Positions 31,301-39,694 of a stretch of DNA of 47,573 bases are shown one piece after another. The stretch spans positions 1 to 47,573 of the forward strand of contig JAUNPS010000037.1 in assembly GCA_030536575.1 (NCBI GenBank), read 5' to 3'. Every line of letters starts with the position of its first letter. Position 1 is the stretch's first letter. The position numbers and the translations under genes were made by a program. This DNA comes from Eubacteriales bacterium (GTDB lineage: Bacteria > Bacillota > Clostridia > Lachnospirales > Lachnospiraceae). The notes below the pieces were generated by a model. The model made no database searches, had not been told where the DNA came from, and saw nothing but the letters and a program-made list of their open reading frames with translations.

Positions 31301-34300
31301 GTTCCCGGACAAGTATTCATCCGACATTTCCCATCTGTCTGTCAGTGGATTTTTAAAGATCACTCCGGTAAGTTCCTCCACCACCTCATCTTCCGTCTTT
31401 CCGGAAAGCTGCGCCATGAACGGCACGTCCACCCTTGCCCGTTCCCCAATGCAGACAACAAGGGCTTCGCTTGCCGTGTCCACGCTCGTCACCGGCTCCG
31501 GCTTCCGGATGGTCCGTTTCGTGAAAATATCCGCCTTCCGCTTCAATTTCCCATTCTCGTCCACAATTTCAAGGGAACACAGCAGACAATAGCTGCTGTC
31601 CTGTGAAAACGCCCGCTTATTGGCGGTACTGCTAATCAGTCCGTATCTTGCGGTAAAACGGTCATACTCCTGATTTAACTGGTTCTGAAGGAGCGCAACT
31701 TCCGCATCCGTCCCGTCCTCCATCTGGCACTGGATGAGTTTCTGCGTCAAATCCCGCAAAGCGATCATCCCAAGCACACGCTCCGCTGTCATGGCAGGCA
31801 GCTCCATCCGGTTCATTCTGGAATTTTCCCGGTAGTACACCTGACCGTCCACATTGGCAAAGCTGAAATTCTTCACCGCAGGATCGGCGGGAATGGATAC
31901 GGTTTCTTCCTCCAGCTCCGAATCCTCAATCTCCGGCTCGGTGATCGTGCCGTGGATATAGCGCACCGCTTCTTTTAACTGTTCGGATAGGACTGTCCCT
32001 TCGGTTGGCTTTACGGTCACTTCCTGCTTCCCGTACTGAGTGCTTTCCGTGGTAAATTCCCCAAGCACCATCTCCGGGTGCTTCGCAAAGTAGGAATTGA
32101 CCGAATAACCTTCCGGCGTGTTCCCAAGCTCCACCCACTCCGGCATATCCAAAACCGCCCGGTCACGCTTCTGGAAAAACAGAATATCCGCCACCACGTT
32201 TGTATTTGCGTTTCTCTGGAACGCATTGTTCGGAAGGCGGATCGCCCCAAGCAGATCAGCACGGCTGGCGATATATTTCCTCACGTTCGGATTCTGCTTG
32301 TCCATCGTCCCGCTGGAAGTCACAACCGCCACCACACCGCCCGGACGTACCAAATCCAGTGATTTTGCGATAAAGTAGTCATGGATCATGAAATTAAAAC
32401 GGTCATATTTGCGGTCAGCTACTTTGTAAGCGCCAAACGGCACGTTTCCGATCACACAGTCAAAGAAACTCTCCGGGTAGTCCGTAGTCTCAAATCCCTG
32501 TATGGCAACCGTATTTTTCTGGTAGAGCTGCCTTGCAATCCGTCCTGATATGCTGTCCAGCTCCACGCCGTACATATTCAAACCGTCCATTTCTTCCGGC
32601 ACAAGCCCCATGAAATTCCCGATACCGCAGGACGGTTCCAGTACGTTTCCGGATTTTAGCCCCATGTTCCCCAATGCCTCATACATCGCTTTGATGACTG
32701 TCGGGGAAGTATAAAATGCGTTCAGCGTGGACGCCCTTGCCTCCCTGTATTCTTCCGGGGACAGCGCCGCCTTTACCTCGGCAAACTCCCCTGCCCATTC
32801 CCGGCTTTCCTCGTCAAATGCCTTCGGGATACCGCCCCATCCCACATAATGGGATAAAATTTCCTGTTCCTCCGGCGTCGCAAGCCGCCCCTCGTTTTCC
32901 AGTATTTTTAAGGTATAGATTGCGTCCATGTTGGCACGGAATTTCTGCTTCGGACCGCCTGCGCCGAGATCATCGTCTGTGATACGGAAATTGGTAAGCG
33001 CCGCCCGATCTGATGCTTGTTTTTCTGTGCGCTCTTTCTTTGCGGAAGGTTCTGCCTGCTGTTCAATCTTCTGCTCCGGCGTTTCTCCTGCAAGAACGTC
33101 CACTGGCTCTAACGGCAGGCGGCGTTCTTTCCGTGCCGCATTGATTTCTTCCGGGTTCATCACATGGTTCGTCAGCGCATCCACTTCATTCCCATGCGCC
33201 GCACGTTCCTCCGCCGCCATCCGTTCCAGTACGTCCGAGACAAGCTGCATCTGTTCCGGCGAAAACTCCGGGTTCAGCATTGGCGTAATATCCACGCCGT
33301 TTTCTGCCGACGCATAGATCACGTCCATCTGCTCCGGGGAAAATTCGTCAAAGGAAGTCCCGGCTTTCTCCACAGCTTCAGAAACCTGCCCGTCTACTTC
33401 TTCATAAGGAATATCATCGGTTTCTCCCTGCGTAAGTTCTGCTTGTTCCGATACCGTTTCAAACGGAATATCCTGCCCCTCTGCGTCTATCCAGCCGCCA
33501 GAATCACCGCCAACATCTTTCTCCGGCTCCGCAGCTTTTTCTTCCGGTCTGGCTGTTTCCTTCCCGTTTTCCACGACTTTAGCCTGTTTCCGTTCCGGCT
33601 TTTCTGCTTTTGCGGACGGTTCCGGTTCCATCCCCATAAAATCAAACAAGGACAACTGTTTTCCGCTGCCCTCGATCTGAATCTCTGTTTTCTTTTCTGG
33701 AAAGATGGTATAGGTACCTTCCACATATCCATGCAGCTCCGAAAGAATCTGCACCCGCCTCTCATAATCTTCAAAATCCAGAGGGACGGCGGCAAGCGCA
33801 GCATCCATCTGCGCCACCAGTTCTTCCGCTGTCTCGGTATCTTCCAGTAATGCAGGCAGCGTCTTTCTTGCTTTTTCATTCAAAAAATCTTCTTCAAACG
33901 GACGCTCGATTTCTTTCGGAAGATGATAGTAAAAACTGATAACACGGTTTGCCATCTGCTCCCGTTCATATTCCGGCATACGGGAGAAGTCAGCAGCTTT
34001 CAAATACCTGTCATTCTCAATCAGGAACCCGACACGCTTTGCCACCTGCGGCCACTTCAAAAGGACTTCTGTTTCCGGTTCGCCATAGCTGCCTCTCTGC
34101 AGTTTCAGCCCTTTCCCGCTGTAATCAGCATTGGAACGGTCCGCTCCGGAAAGCGCATGGCTCTGTCCCCCGATCCCATACCGTTCTTTTATAAAATCCG
34201 ATTTTTCCTTATCGGACTTCTCCTGTAAAAAGAAAGCATAGGTGGCAAGCCGCCCGTCTGAATAAGCGCCGCCTCCGGCAAGGAAAGCGTCGATCTCATC

Positions 34301-36349
34301 CTGCGTAATGAAAACGTCATGCTCCTGCCATTGAAACCCTTCCCTTGCCTGATAGGGAACCGCCTCTTTCGCAAACTTCTGGAATTGTGCCAGCACCTTA
34401 TCTGGGCGGTAAAAATGAAACCGCATCACGCTCTTATCTTCCGCATAGGCATCTGCCAGCCCTTCCAGACGCTCATTCAAATCCTCCAGAAGTTCCGGCT
34501 GTACGATCATCTCCGCAATCCGGTCTGTCTTTTCCGGATAAACAAAACCAAAATCATTTTCTTCCCCAAAAACAATCTCCGCCACGCCTTCCGCCATATC
34601 CCCGTGCAGATAGGCAAGCGTCTGTGCGTGTTCCTTCACGGCGTTCTCCCGTGCCGCATCCAGCACCACCTGCGGGGCATATTCCCCCTGCCTGAGAAGC
34701 TGGTGAATCCGTTCTGTTACATCCTCCCATGATAAAAACGCCTTATCCAGAATCCGGTCATGTACCGTATGCCCCACGGCGATCTGCATCCCAAGCTCGT
34801 CATACCAGACGGAATACTCCTTCCCGCCGATCACAAGACCAATGCCGCCCTCGCCGTATTCCCGGCGCACAAACTCCGTATATTCCTCCGGCGTCTGCTC
34901 AATCATAAAGTTATACACAATACGCAGATGGCTCCTGCTTTTGTTCCCACCGTTTCGCAGCACTTCATCCACCACATCAGACGGAATGGCAATCTCCCCG
35001 GCAAAAAGAGCCGCCTGCTGTTCCTCAATGGAACGTATCTGTTCTTTTACTGTGGGCAGTTCGGGCAAAGAGAAAGCAGAGGCTTCTATTTCCTCTGCTT
35101 CACTCAAATCCTGTTCGGTTGTTTCTTCGCTTAACTGTATACCAATTCCGTCAGCACGGTTTCCTCCGCCATCGCTGTCAGGCTGTTCATGTGCGCCGTC
35201 CACTTCATCTGGTCCGCTTCCTTGTCGGGAGCCGGATATGTTGTAAGCAGCCCATCCATCAGGACTTCCATACGCTCCTGCGCTGTCTTCTCGATCTCCT
35301 GCAGATGTCTGTCCAGTTTCCCCGACAGCATCATGCTCTGATACCAGTTCTTCCTGTGTTCCTTCAGGTACGTCCTCCGCAGCATCCCGTATTTCCCTAT
35401 CGTCACTTCCTTGCTGTTCTCTATGGTCAGATTCGGAAACAGGTAATCCCCTTTGCGATGATAGCTCAGTTCCATCTTCCTTTCCTCCTTCTTTTTCTTT
35501 GCTTTCACGCATTAACGTGTTAAATTCATTATAACCGATCCCTTTCGATTTTTCAATAGATTCCTGTATTTCTTTTTGGGATTTTTCATGCCACTCCTCA
35601 ATCTCCGCCTGCCGGACTGTCCGTCCAATGTCCCGCAGCACAGGCTCTATGAGCTGGCTTGTGGCGTTCCCAAGAAAGGTAAGGACAGAAAGCGAATTAA
35701 AATCCGTGATGCCGGAAAAATCCGCTTCTTCCAGATAGTCCATCGGCTCCAGACCGCACCGCCGGGAGAGGGAATAGTAGGAACTGTTAATCAAAAGCTG
35801 CCGGAACTCCACCCGCACCGTATCAGCGTCCAGCCCCTCTAAATAGGTGTCCTCCAGTTCATACTCCAGACCGTCCATCGCTTCTTCCAGCGCATCTTCC
35901 GTCAATTCTTCCGCAACCGCCAGAAGCGCCGCCTGCAGGTCTGTGGCAGCTTCCCCTTCAAGCCCATAAGTATCCGCCAGATGGTCAAGCAGCATTTCCC
36001 TCTGCGTCTCCCGCAGGTTCCAGATATACGGCGTTCTGCCGCCACGCACCATATGGGTATCGGAAATGTCAAACACATACCGAAGCCTCCTTCTCGGCCC
36101 GGTATCATCAATCAGGGCAATCCCCTTTGCGCCACGGTTCACCCATCGGCGCATCTTTTCATTCCACACTTCCAGTTCCGCACAGGCTATCGCATCCGGG
36201 CGCTGTGCATGGATCAGGAGCGTGTCGGAAAATGGATAGCGGTACAGCCTTGACGCCGTGTCCAGATAGCGCATCCAGTCCTGTGGGGAGCCGGAGACTT
36301 CCTTTGCTTCAAATTCCGCCAGACCAAGAATGTCATGTACTTTCGCCAT
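25308..36349 (-). CDS. giant DNA methylase-helicase, interrupted by a group II intron
   Basis: Exon 1 is 30121-36349 and exon 2 is 25308-27346. Joined they give 2,755 residues. The N-terminus is a polyvalent region starting with an ArdC-like segment (Y-P-F-S-D-T-L-L-I-H-A-Q). A long acidic linker follows, then an N6-adenine methylase core (L-E-P-S-C-G-I-G-N-F near 1237, N1302-V-P-F-G). After this comes an SNF2/DExH helicase with Walker A G-A-G-K-T at 1908-1912 and D2069-E-S-H2072. Exon 2 carries the later helicase motifs (F-A-T-G-T-P-V-S-N-S, G-A-G-T-N-I-Q-D-R, Q-Q-E-G-R-I-L-R-Q-G). The ATG at 36349 follows AAGGAGA. NVPFG departs from the usual N-P-P-Y, so methylation is uncertain. Without splicing the protein stops 11 residues after the exon boundary. 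Confidence 0.9.
27396..27430 (-). ncRNA. group II intron domain V
   Basis: On the minus strand GCCGGGTGCGGT and GCCGCACGCCCGGT fold into the typical 34-nt domain V hairpin with a GAAA tetraloop, about 50-80 nt before the intron 3' end. This is the catalytic core. The stretch after it is a candidate domain VI containing the branch-point adenosine. Confidence 0.8.
27507..29384 (-). CDS. ltrA: group II intron reverse transcriptase/maturase
   Basis: The 625-residue protein has reverse transcriptase blocks in order: K-N-G-K-Q-R-P-L-G-I-P-T (about 103-114), Y-G-F-R-P, E-G-D-I-K-G-C-F-D-N-I-D-H, G-G-I-L-S-P-L-L-S-N and the catalytic F283-A-D-D286. A maturase domain X follows (F-P-K-H-Y-N-K-Y region). 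A C-terminal endonuclease-like zinc region has C-K-C-C and C-N-D-C. The second pair is followed by Y-R-M where family members usually have an H-R, so the HNH site may be weakened. A GTG at 29384 is the likely start, with GAGGTGAT upstream; an ATG 12 codons later is possible. The gene is intact, so the intron may still splice and move. Confidence 0.93.
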   Translation of the reverse strand: MHLNVRFSTEVEMKQTLDFLYEKSKEGIAFTGLVEAMVNEVTIVTAIHNIKSNKGSKTAGVDQAKMDKYLQMPREELIALIRDSFKDYKPKPARRVYIPKKNGKQRPLGIPTVLDRIIQECVRIVIEPICEARFYPHSYGFRPYRAQKHAIRDIVNVINSATRSPDQPVWAVEGDIKGCFDNIDHRILLQKIWRIGIHDKRVIKMIQQMLKAGYIESGMLNDTKLGTMQGGILSPLLSNVYLNDFDWFVGRMYMEPHRQCKHKGNDTRRLKWSGVTPKYNFRFADDWVILTSAEQEAYRLKRMLTKYFKSKLKLELSQEKTFVTDLRTEGIHFLGFVVKAEKKRKTPDPKTWTENLVGKPLPDMERLKEKIQKIADEVRVIGETTERSVQAAQIQRINSMIVGLAQYLQPSICSHAFHAIDRRINNTALAVWKRRFPKHYNKYQIPLERLCNLPHRHEGYKSKTFAVPIEGEWFGITYAFITHSKYETRPYDQRMTPYTEEGRRIYSYYRSKSKPLPCDRPSVNTARDIQLSVYAKTVFNFEYFMNREYAYNRDKGKCKCCKKPLFLDNRKFCYHIKGELPLEKVNKVQNLIWLCNDCYRMVNNGPIPPDIDEKVLKKIQKYKNM

Positions 36350-36365
36350 CGTCAATCTCTCCTTT

Positions 36366-36405
36366 CACAAAAATATGCCCCGGCAGGTTGCTTTCCCGCC
36401 GGAGC
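36366..36405 (-). terminator. terminator-like hairpin between topB and the methylase-helicase
   Basis: On the minus strand GCTCCGGCGGG and CCTGCCGGGGC (36405-36377) form an 11-bp stem with two wobbles and a 7-nt loop. ATATTTTTG follows. The next gene's ribosome site starts only about 10 nt later. Confidence 0.6.
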
Positions 36406-36436
36406 CATGTTGATTGTTATTTCTTGTTTCTTTCTA

Positions 36437-38536
36437 TTACCGGTTGCCTTTTCCCTTCGGCTTACCTTTCCGTTTCGGAAATTCCAGACGGAAGTTTGCC
36501 CGTCCGTCCACAACTTCCAAAATCAAGTCGGCGGTAAAATTCTTTCCCGTTTTCTGTGAATAGAAGTCAGTCACATGGGTACGCCCCTCCCGCAGCAAAT
36601 CCTCCGCCATCTCCTTGTCGATCTGTTTCCTCATACCGGAAAGATAACGGTTCTCCTTCCAAAGAGAAAAAGAGCAGCCACGGTCAGAACAGTAAAAATT
36701 CTTCTTTCCCTCATAGACGGAATTTCCGCACACCGGGCATTTCCCGATTTCTTCCCTCGGATGGAAACGGCTTGTTTCTTCTGGAGAAATGCTTTCGCAT
36801 TCCGCAAGCATCCTCCCGATCAGCTCCGTAATATCGTGCAGGAACTCCCCGCTTTCAAGCTGCCCTTTTTCCATCAGAAGCAGGCGGTTTTCCCACTCCG
36901 CAGTCATGGCGGCGGATTTCAAATATTCCGGCAGAACGGAGATCAAATCTGCACCGCCAGCGGTGGGGAGAATCTGTTTCCCTTTGCGGACGGCATACCC
37001 GGAAGAAACCAGTTTTTCAATAATGCTTGCCCTTGTCGCAGGCGTCCCAAGCCCTTTTTTCTCCGTACCTTCCTCAAAATCTTTGTTCCCGACAGTCTCC
37101 ATCGCAGATAACAGGGTATCCTCGCTGTACGGTTTGGGCGGGGATGTGAAATGCTCGGTCACGCCCGCCGCAACATTCTCGATTACCGTTCCTTCCTGAA
37201 CGGGCGGGAGCGTTGCACTCTCCCCGGCTCCGCTGTTTTTCATTCCCTGCAACTGGCGAAACGCCGCTTCCACAGCCTTCCATCCTTGCTCCCGGACTAC
37301 TTTCCCTTTTGCTGTAAAATGCTCCCCGGCACAAGCTACGGTAACTTCCGTCTCCATAAAGATATGCTTCTGCGCCGTGGCACAGAGCAGGCGGGCAGCC
37401 ACCAAAAGCAGAATATCCCGCTCCCCTTTGGACAGTTCCGATAGCCGTGCGCCTTCTATCTCCGCCGTTGGGATAATGGCGTGATGGTCTGATACCTTTT
37501 TGTTATCCATTACCCTTTTTATATCTGGTTCCGTAGGATATACGGAAGCAAACCCAAAAACCTCACACGCCAGACGGATGACTGTCTCTGCAGTCTGCCC
37601 CATATCCTCGGTCAAATACTGGCTGTCCGTCCTCGGATACGTCACCAGTTTTTTCTCATACAGGCTCTGCGTGAAGTCCAGCGTCTCCTTTGCCGTGTAG
37701 CCATAGTAACGGTTGCTCTCCCTCTGCAGCGTGGTTAAGTCATACAATTTTGGGGACTGCATGGATTTCTCCGTGGATACCGCCTTTTCAACCACAGCAG
37801 ACGCCCCGTGGCAGGCGGTTTTGATTCTCTGCGCTTCTGTCTGGTCAAATATCTTTTCTTTCACCACTTCCAGACCGTCACAGTCCAGATGGACGTTAAA
37901 GTATTTTTCTTTCTGAAACTGGCTGATCTGATTGCCCCGCTCCACCAACATCGCCAGTGTCGGCGTCTGCACACGTCCCACCACCAGACGCTTATAATAC
38001 TTTGTGGTAAACGCCCTTGTAGCATTCATGCCAATGAGCCAGTCCGCCTTCGCCCTGCATACGGACGCTTCGCACAGATTTTTGTAATCGTTTCCGTCCT
38101 TTAACTGTGCAAACCCTTCCCGGATAGCGGAATCCTCCAGCGAGCTGATCCACAGCCTCTTAACAGGCAGACGGCTCCCCGACAGGTCATACACACGCTT
38201 GAAGATCAGCTCCCCTTCACGCCCTGCGTCACAGCCATTTACCACATATTCCACATCGCTCCGGTTCAGCAGCTTTTTCAGCACCTCAAACTGTTTTTTC
38301 TTATCCTTTGCCACAGAAAGCTCCCAAACCTCCGGCAAAATCGGCAGCTCTGAAAACTCCCACTTCTGGTACTTTTCATCATAAACTTCTGGGGAAACAT
38401 ACTCCGCCAGATGCCCCAGACACCAGCTCACGATCCAGCCATTTCCCTCCAGATAACCGTCCTTCCGTTCCTTCGCCCCTAATACCTTCGCCAATGCCTG
38501 CGCTACGCTCGGCTTTTCTCCTAATACTAAATACAA
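36437..38536 (-). CDS. topB: DNA topoisomerase III (type IA)
   Basis: The 699-residue enzyme begins with the Toprim domain (L-V-L-G-E-K-P-S-V-A-Q, then D-A-G-R-E-G-E-L-I near 104-112). The catalytic tyrosine is in V-T-Y300-P-R-T-D-S, the type IA active-site motif. A C-terminal zinc-like segment has C-P-V-C-G-N and Y-C-S-D-R-G-C. It cuts and passes single strands to resolve DNA during replication or transfer. Topoisomerases of this size are standard members of Tn1549-type transfer operons, probably acting with the helicase encoded next. It lies between two terminator-like hairpins, 74 nt from one coding region and 128 nt from the other. Confidence 0.95.
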   Translation of the reverse strand: MYLVLGEKPSVAQALAKVLGAKERKDGYLEGNGWIVSWCLGHLAEYVSPEVYDEKYQKWEFSELPILPEVWELSVAKDKKKQFEVLKKLLNRSDVEYVVNGCDAGREGELIFKRVYDLSGSRLPVKRLWISSLEDSAIREGFAQLKDGNDYKNLCEASVCRAKADWLIGMNATRAFTTKYYKRLVVGRVQTPTLAMLVERGNQISQFQKEKYFNVHLDCDGLEVVKEKIFDQTEAQRIKTACHGASAVVEKAVSTEKSMQSPKLYDLTTLQRESNRYYGYTAKETLDFTQSLYEKKLVTYPRTDSQYLTEDMGQTAETVIRLACEVFGFASVYPTEPDIKRVMDNKKVSDHHAIIPTAEIEGARLSELSKGERDILLLVAARLLCATAQKHIFMETEVTVACAGEHFTAKGKVVREQGWKAVEAAFRQLQGMKNSGAGESATLPPVQEGTVIENVAAGVTEHFTSPPKPYSEDTLLSAMETVGNKDFEEGTEKKGLGTPATRASIIEKLVSSGYAVRKGKQILPTAGGADLISVLPEYLKSAAMTAEWENRLLLMEKGQLESGEFLHDITELIGRMLAECESISPEETSRFHPREEIGKCPVCGNSVYEGKKNFYCSDRGCSFSLWKENRYLSGMRKQIDKEMAEDLLREGRTHVTDFYSQKTGKNFTADLILEVVDGRANFRLEFPKRKGKPKGKGNR

Positions 38537-38574
38537 ATAAATCTCCTTTCCGGCAGGCTTCCTGCCTGCATACG

Positions 38575-38606
38575 GGAAAAGCAGCCAGAAAATCTCCGGC
38601 TGCCCT
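38575..38606 (-). terminator. terminator-like hairpin between the DUF4366 gene and topB
   Basis: On the minus strand GCAGCC (38603-38598) pairs with GGCTGC (38586-38581), extended by flanking GG/C contacts, with an 11-nt loop. TTTT follows directly. It lies about 60 nt after the DUF4366 stop and about 40 nt before the topB start. Confidence 0.6.
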
Positions 38607-38664
38607 TTCCCCGTTTCGCTTTTCTATGCTCCTGTGTACAGAATAATCCAAGACATTTTTCAGA

Positions 38665-39351
38665 TTATTCTTCCTCATCCCCGGAATCCTCCGGCTCGTC
38701 CTCATTGATCAGTTCGCCATCGTCAAACTCCAAATCCTCGCTGTCCGCATCTTCCTCGGCTTTCTTCGGTTTTACCACCTTCAGATAATAGAAGCCGCCG
38801 ATCCCTCCGGCAAGAAGCAGTGCCACTGCCAGCAAAACACTTGTATTCATGCCCTCCGGCTGTTCCTCCGGTTCTGTCTCCAACTCGGTTTCTTCCGGTG
38901 TTTCCTCCGTCTCCGGAATCACCACCTGCGGCGTTTCCGTTTCCTGCTCCGCCTGCTTATCTGTATCCTCGATAAACTCCGCAAGGTCATTCTCGTCGAT
39001 CATGGACAGCATATAGACGTTTTCTGTATTACTGGAACGGTCTAAGATCAGGAAAAATGTGTTCCCGTTCTTCGTCTGGATCGTCAAAAACTGTTTCGTA
39101 TCATCGTCCGTCTTATCGTCCAGAAGTTCGCCGTTTCCCGCAACGGAAAACGGCGTTGCCTCCGTCTCCCTCTGTATCACCGGCTCCTGCGTTTCCGTAT
39201 TTTCTGTTTCTTCCAGAATCACCGTCCCTGCATCTGCCTCCGTTTCCTGCTGCGCCGCTTCATCCGTAAACGCAAAGGCAGTCACCGGGACAGCCGATAC
39301 GATCCCCACCGCCATGACAAACAGCGCCAGCCACTTTTTAAGTTTCTTCAT
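38665..39351 (-). CDS. DUF4366 (CD1107-family) membrane-anchored protein
   Basis: The 228-residue protein starts with a signal peptide (K-K-L-K-K-W-L-A-L-F-V, cleavage near A-F-A-F). It has an outside domain rich in Glu and Thr, with F-L-T-I-Q-T-K-N-G-N-T-F-F-L-I-L-D (about 87-103), a single helix (about 172-193), and a short basic then very acidic cytoplasmic tail. This is the CD1107-family layout of Tn1549-type ICEs. Function is unknown; an anchored surface part of the transfer apparatus is likely. The ATG at 39349-39351 overlaps the end of the DUF4315 gene by 14 nt, and GAGGA serves as ribosome site. Confidence 0.85.
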   Translation of the reverse strand: MKKLKKWLALFVMAVGIVSAVPVTAFAFTDEAAQQETEADAGTVILEETENTETQEPVIQRETEATPFSVAGNGELLDDKTDDDTKQFLTIQTKNGNTFFLILDRSSNTENVYMLSMIDENDLAEFIEDTDKQAEQETETPQVVIPETEETPEETELETEPEEQPEGMNTSVLLAVALLLAGGIGGFYYLKVVKPKKAEEDADSEDLEFDDGELINEDEPEDSGDEEE

Positions 39352-39676
39352 CACCCATATCCTCACTTTCTGATGCCCTCTCCGGCATCGGTTGTTCTCC
39401 TGCCGTTTCCGGCTTGTCCTGTTCCATTTCCTCCGCCCCGCCGGGAAGGGCATCCTCCCCGGCATTTACAAGCGGAATTGTGCCATTCTGAATCCCCTCC
39501 AGAACGGCTAACATCTGCCTGCCCTCCAGCTTCAGGGAATGGAAACACTTCAAAATCTCCTGTTCCTCAAGCTGCTCCCGCAGGCTGTTTAAAGACCGCA
39601 GATGTTCCTGCCATACGGCAATCTTTTCTTCCGTTTTCTGAATATCGTTCAGGACACGGTTTAATTTTTTATTCAA
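39338..39676 (-). CDS. DUF4315 coiled-coil protein
   Basis: The 112-residue protein has an N-terminal coiled coil (about 1-45, I-Q-K-T-E-E-K-I-A-V-W-Q) that matches DUF4315. It ends in an acidic disordered tail. It lies between the C40 peptidase gene (18 nt gap) and the DUF4366 gene (overlap), a fixed order in this ICE family. No catalytic motif is visible; a structural or scaffolding role in transfer is inference. Confidence 0.85.
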   Translation of the reverse strand: MNKKLNRVLNDIQKTEEKIAVWQEHLRSLNSLREQLEEQEILKCFHSLKLEGRQMLAVLEGIQNGTIPLVNAGEDALPGGAEEMEQDKPETAGEQPMPERASESEDMGDEET

Positions 39677-39694
39677 GTTTTTCTGCCTCCGTTT

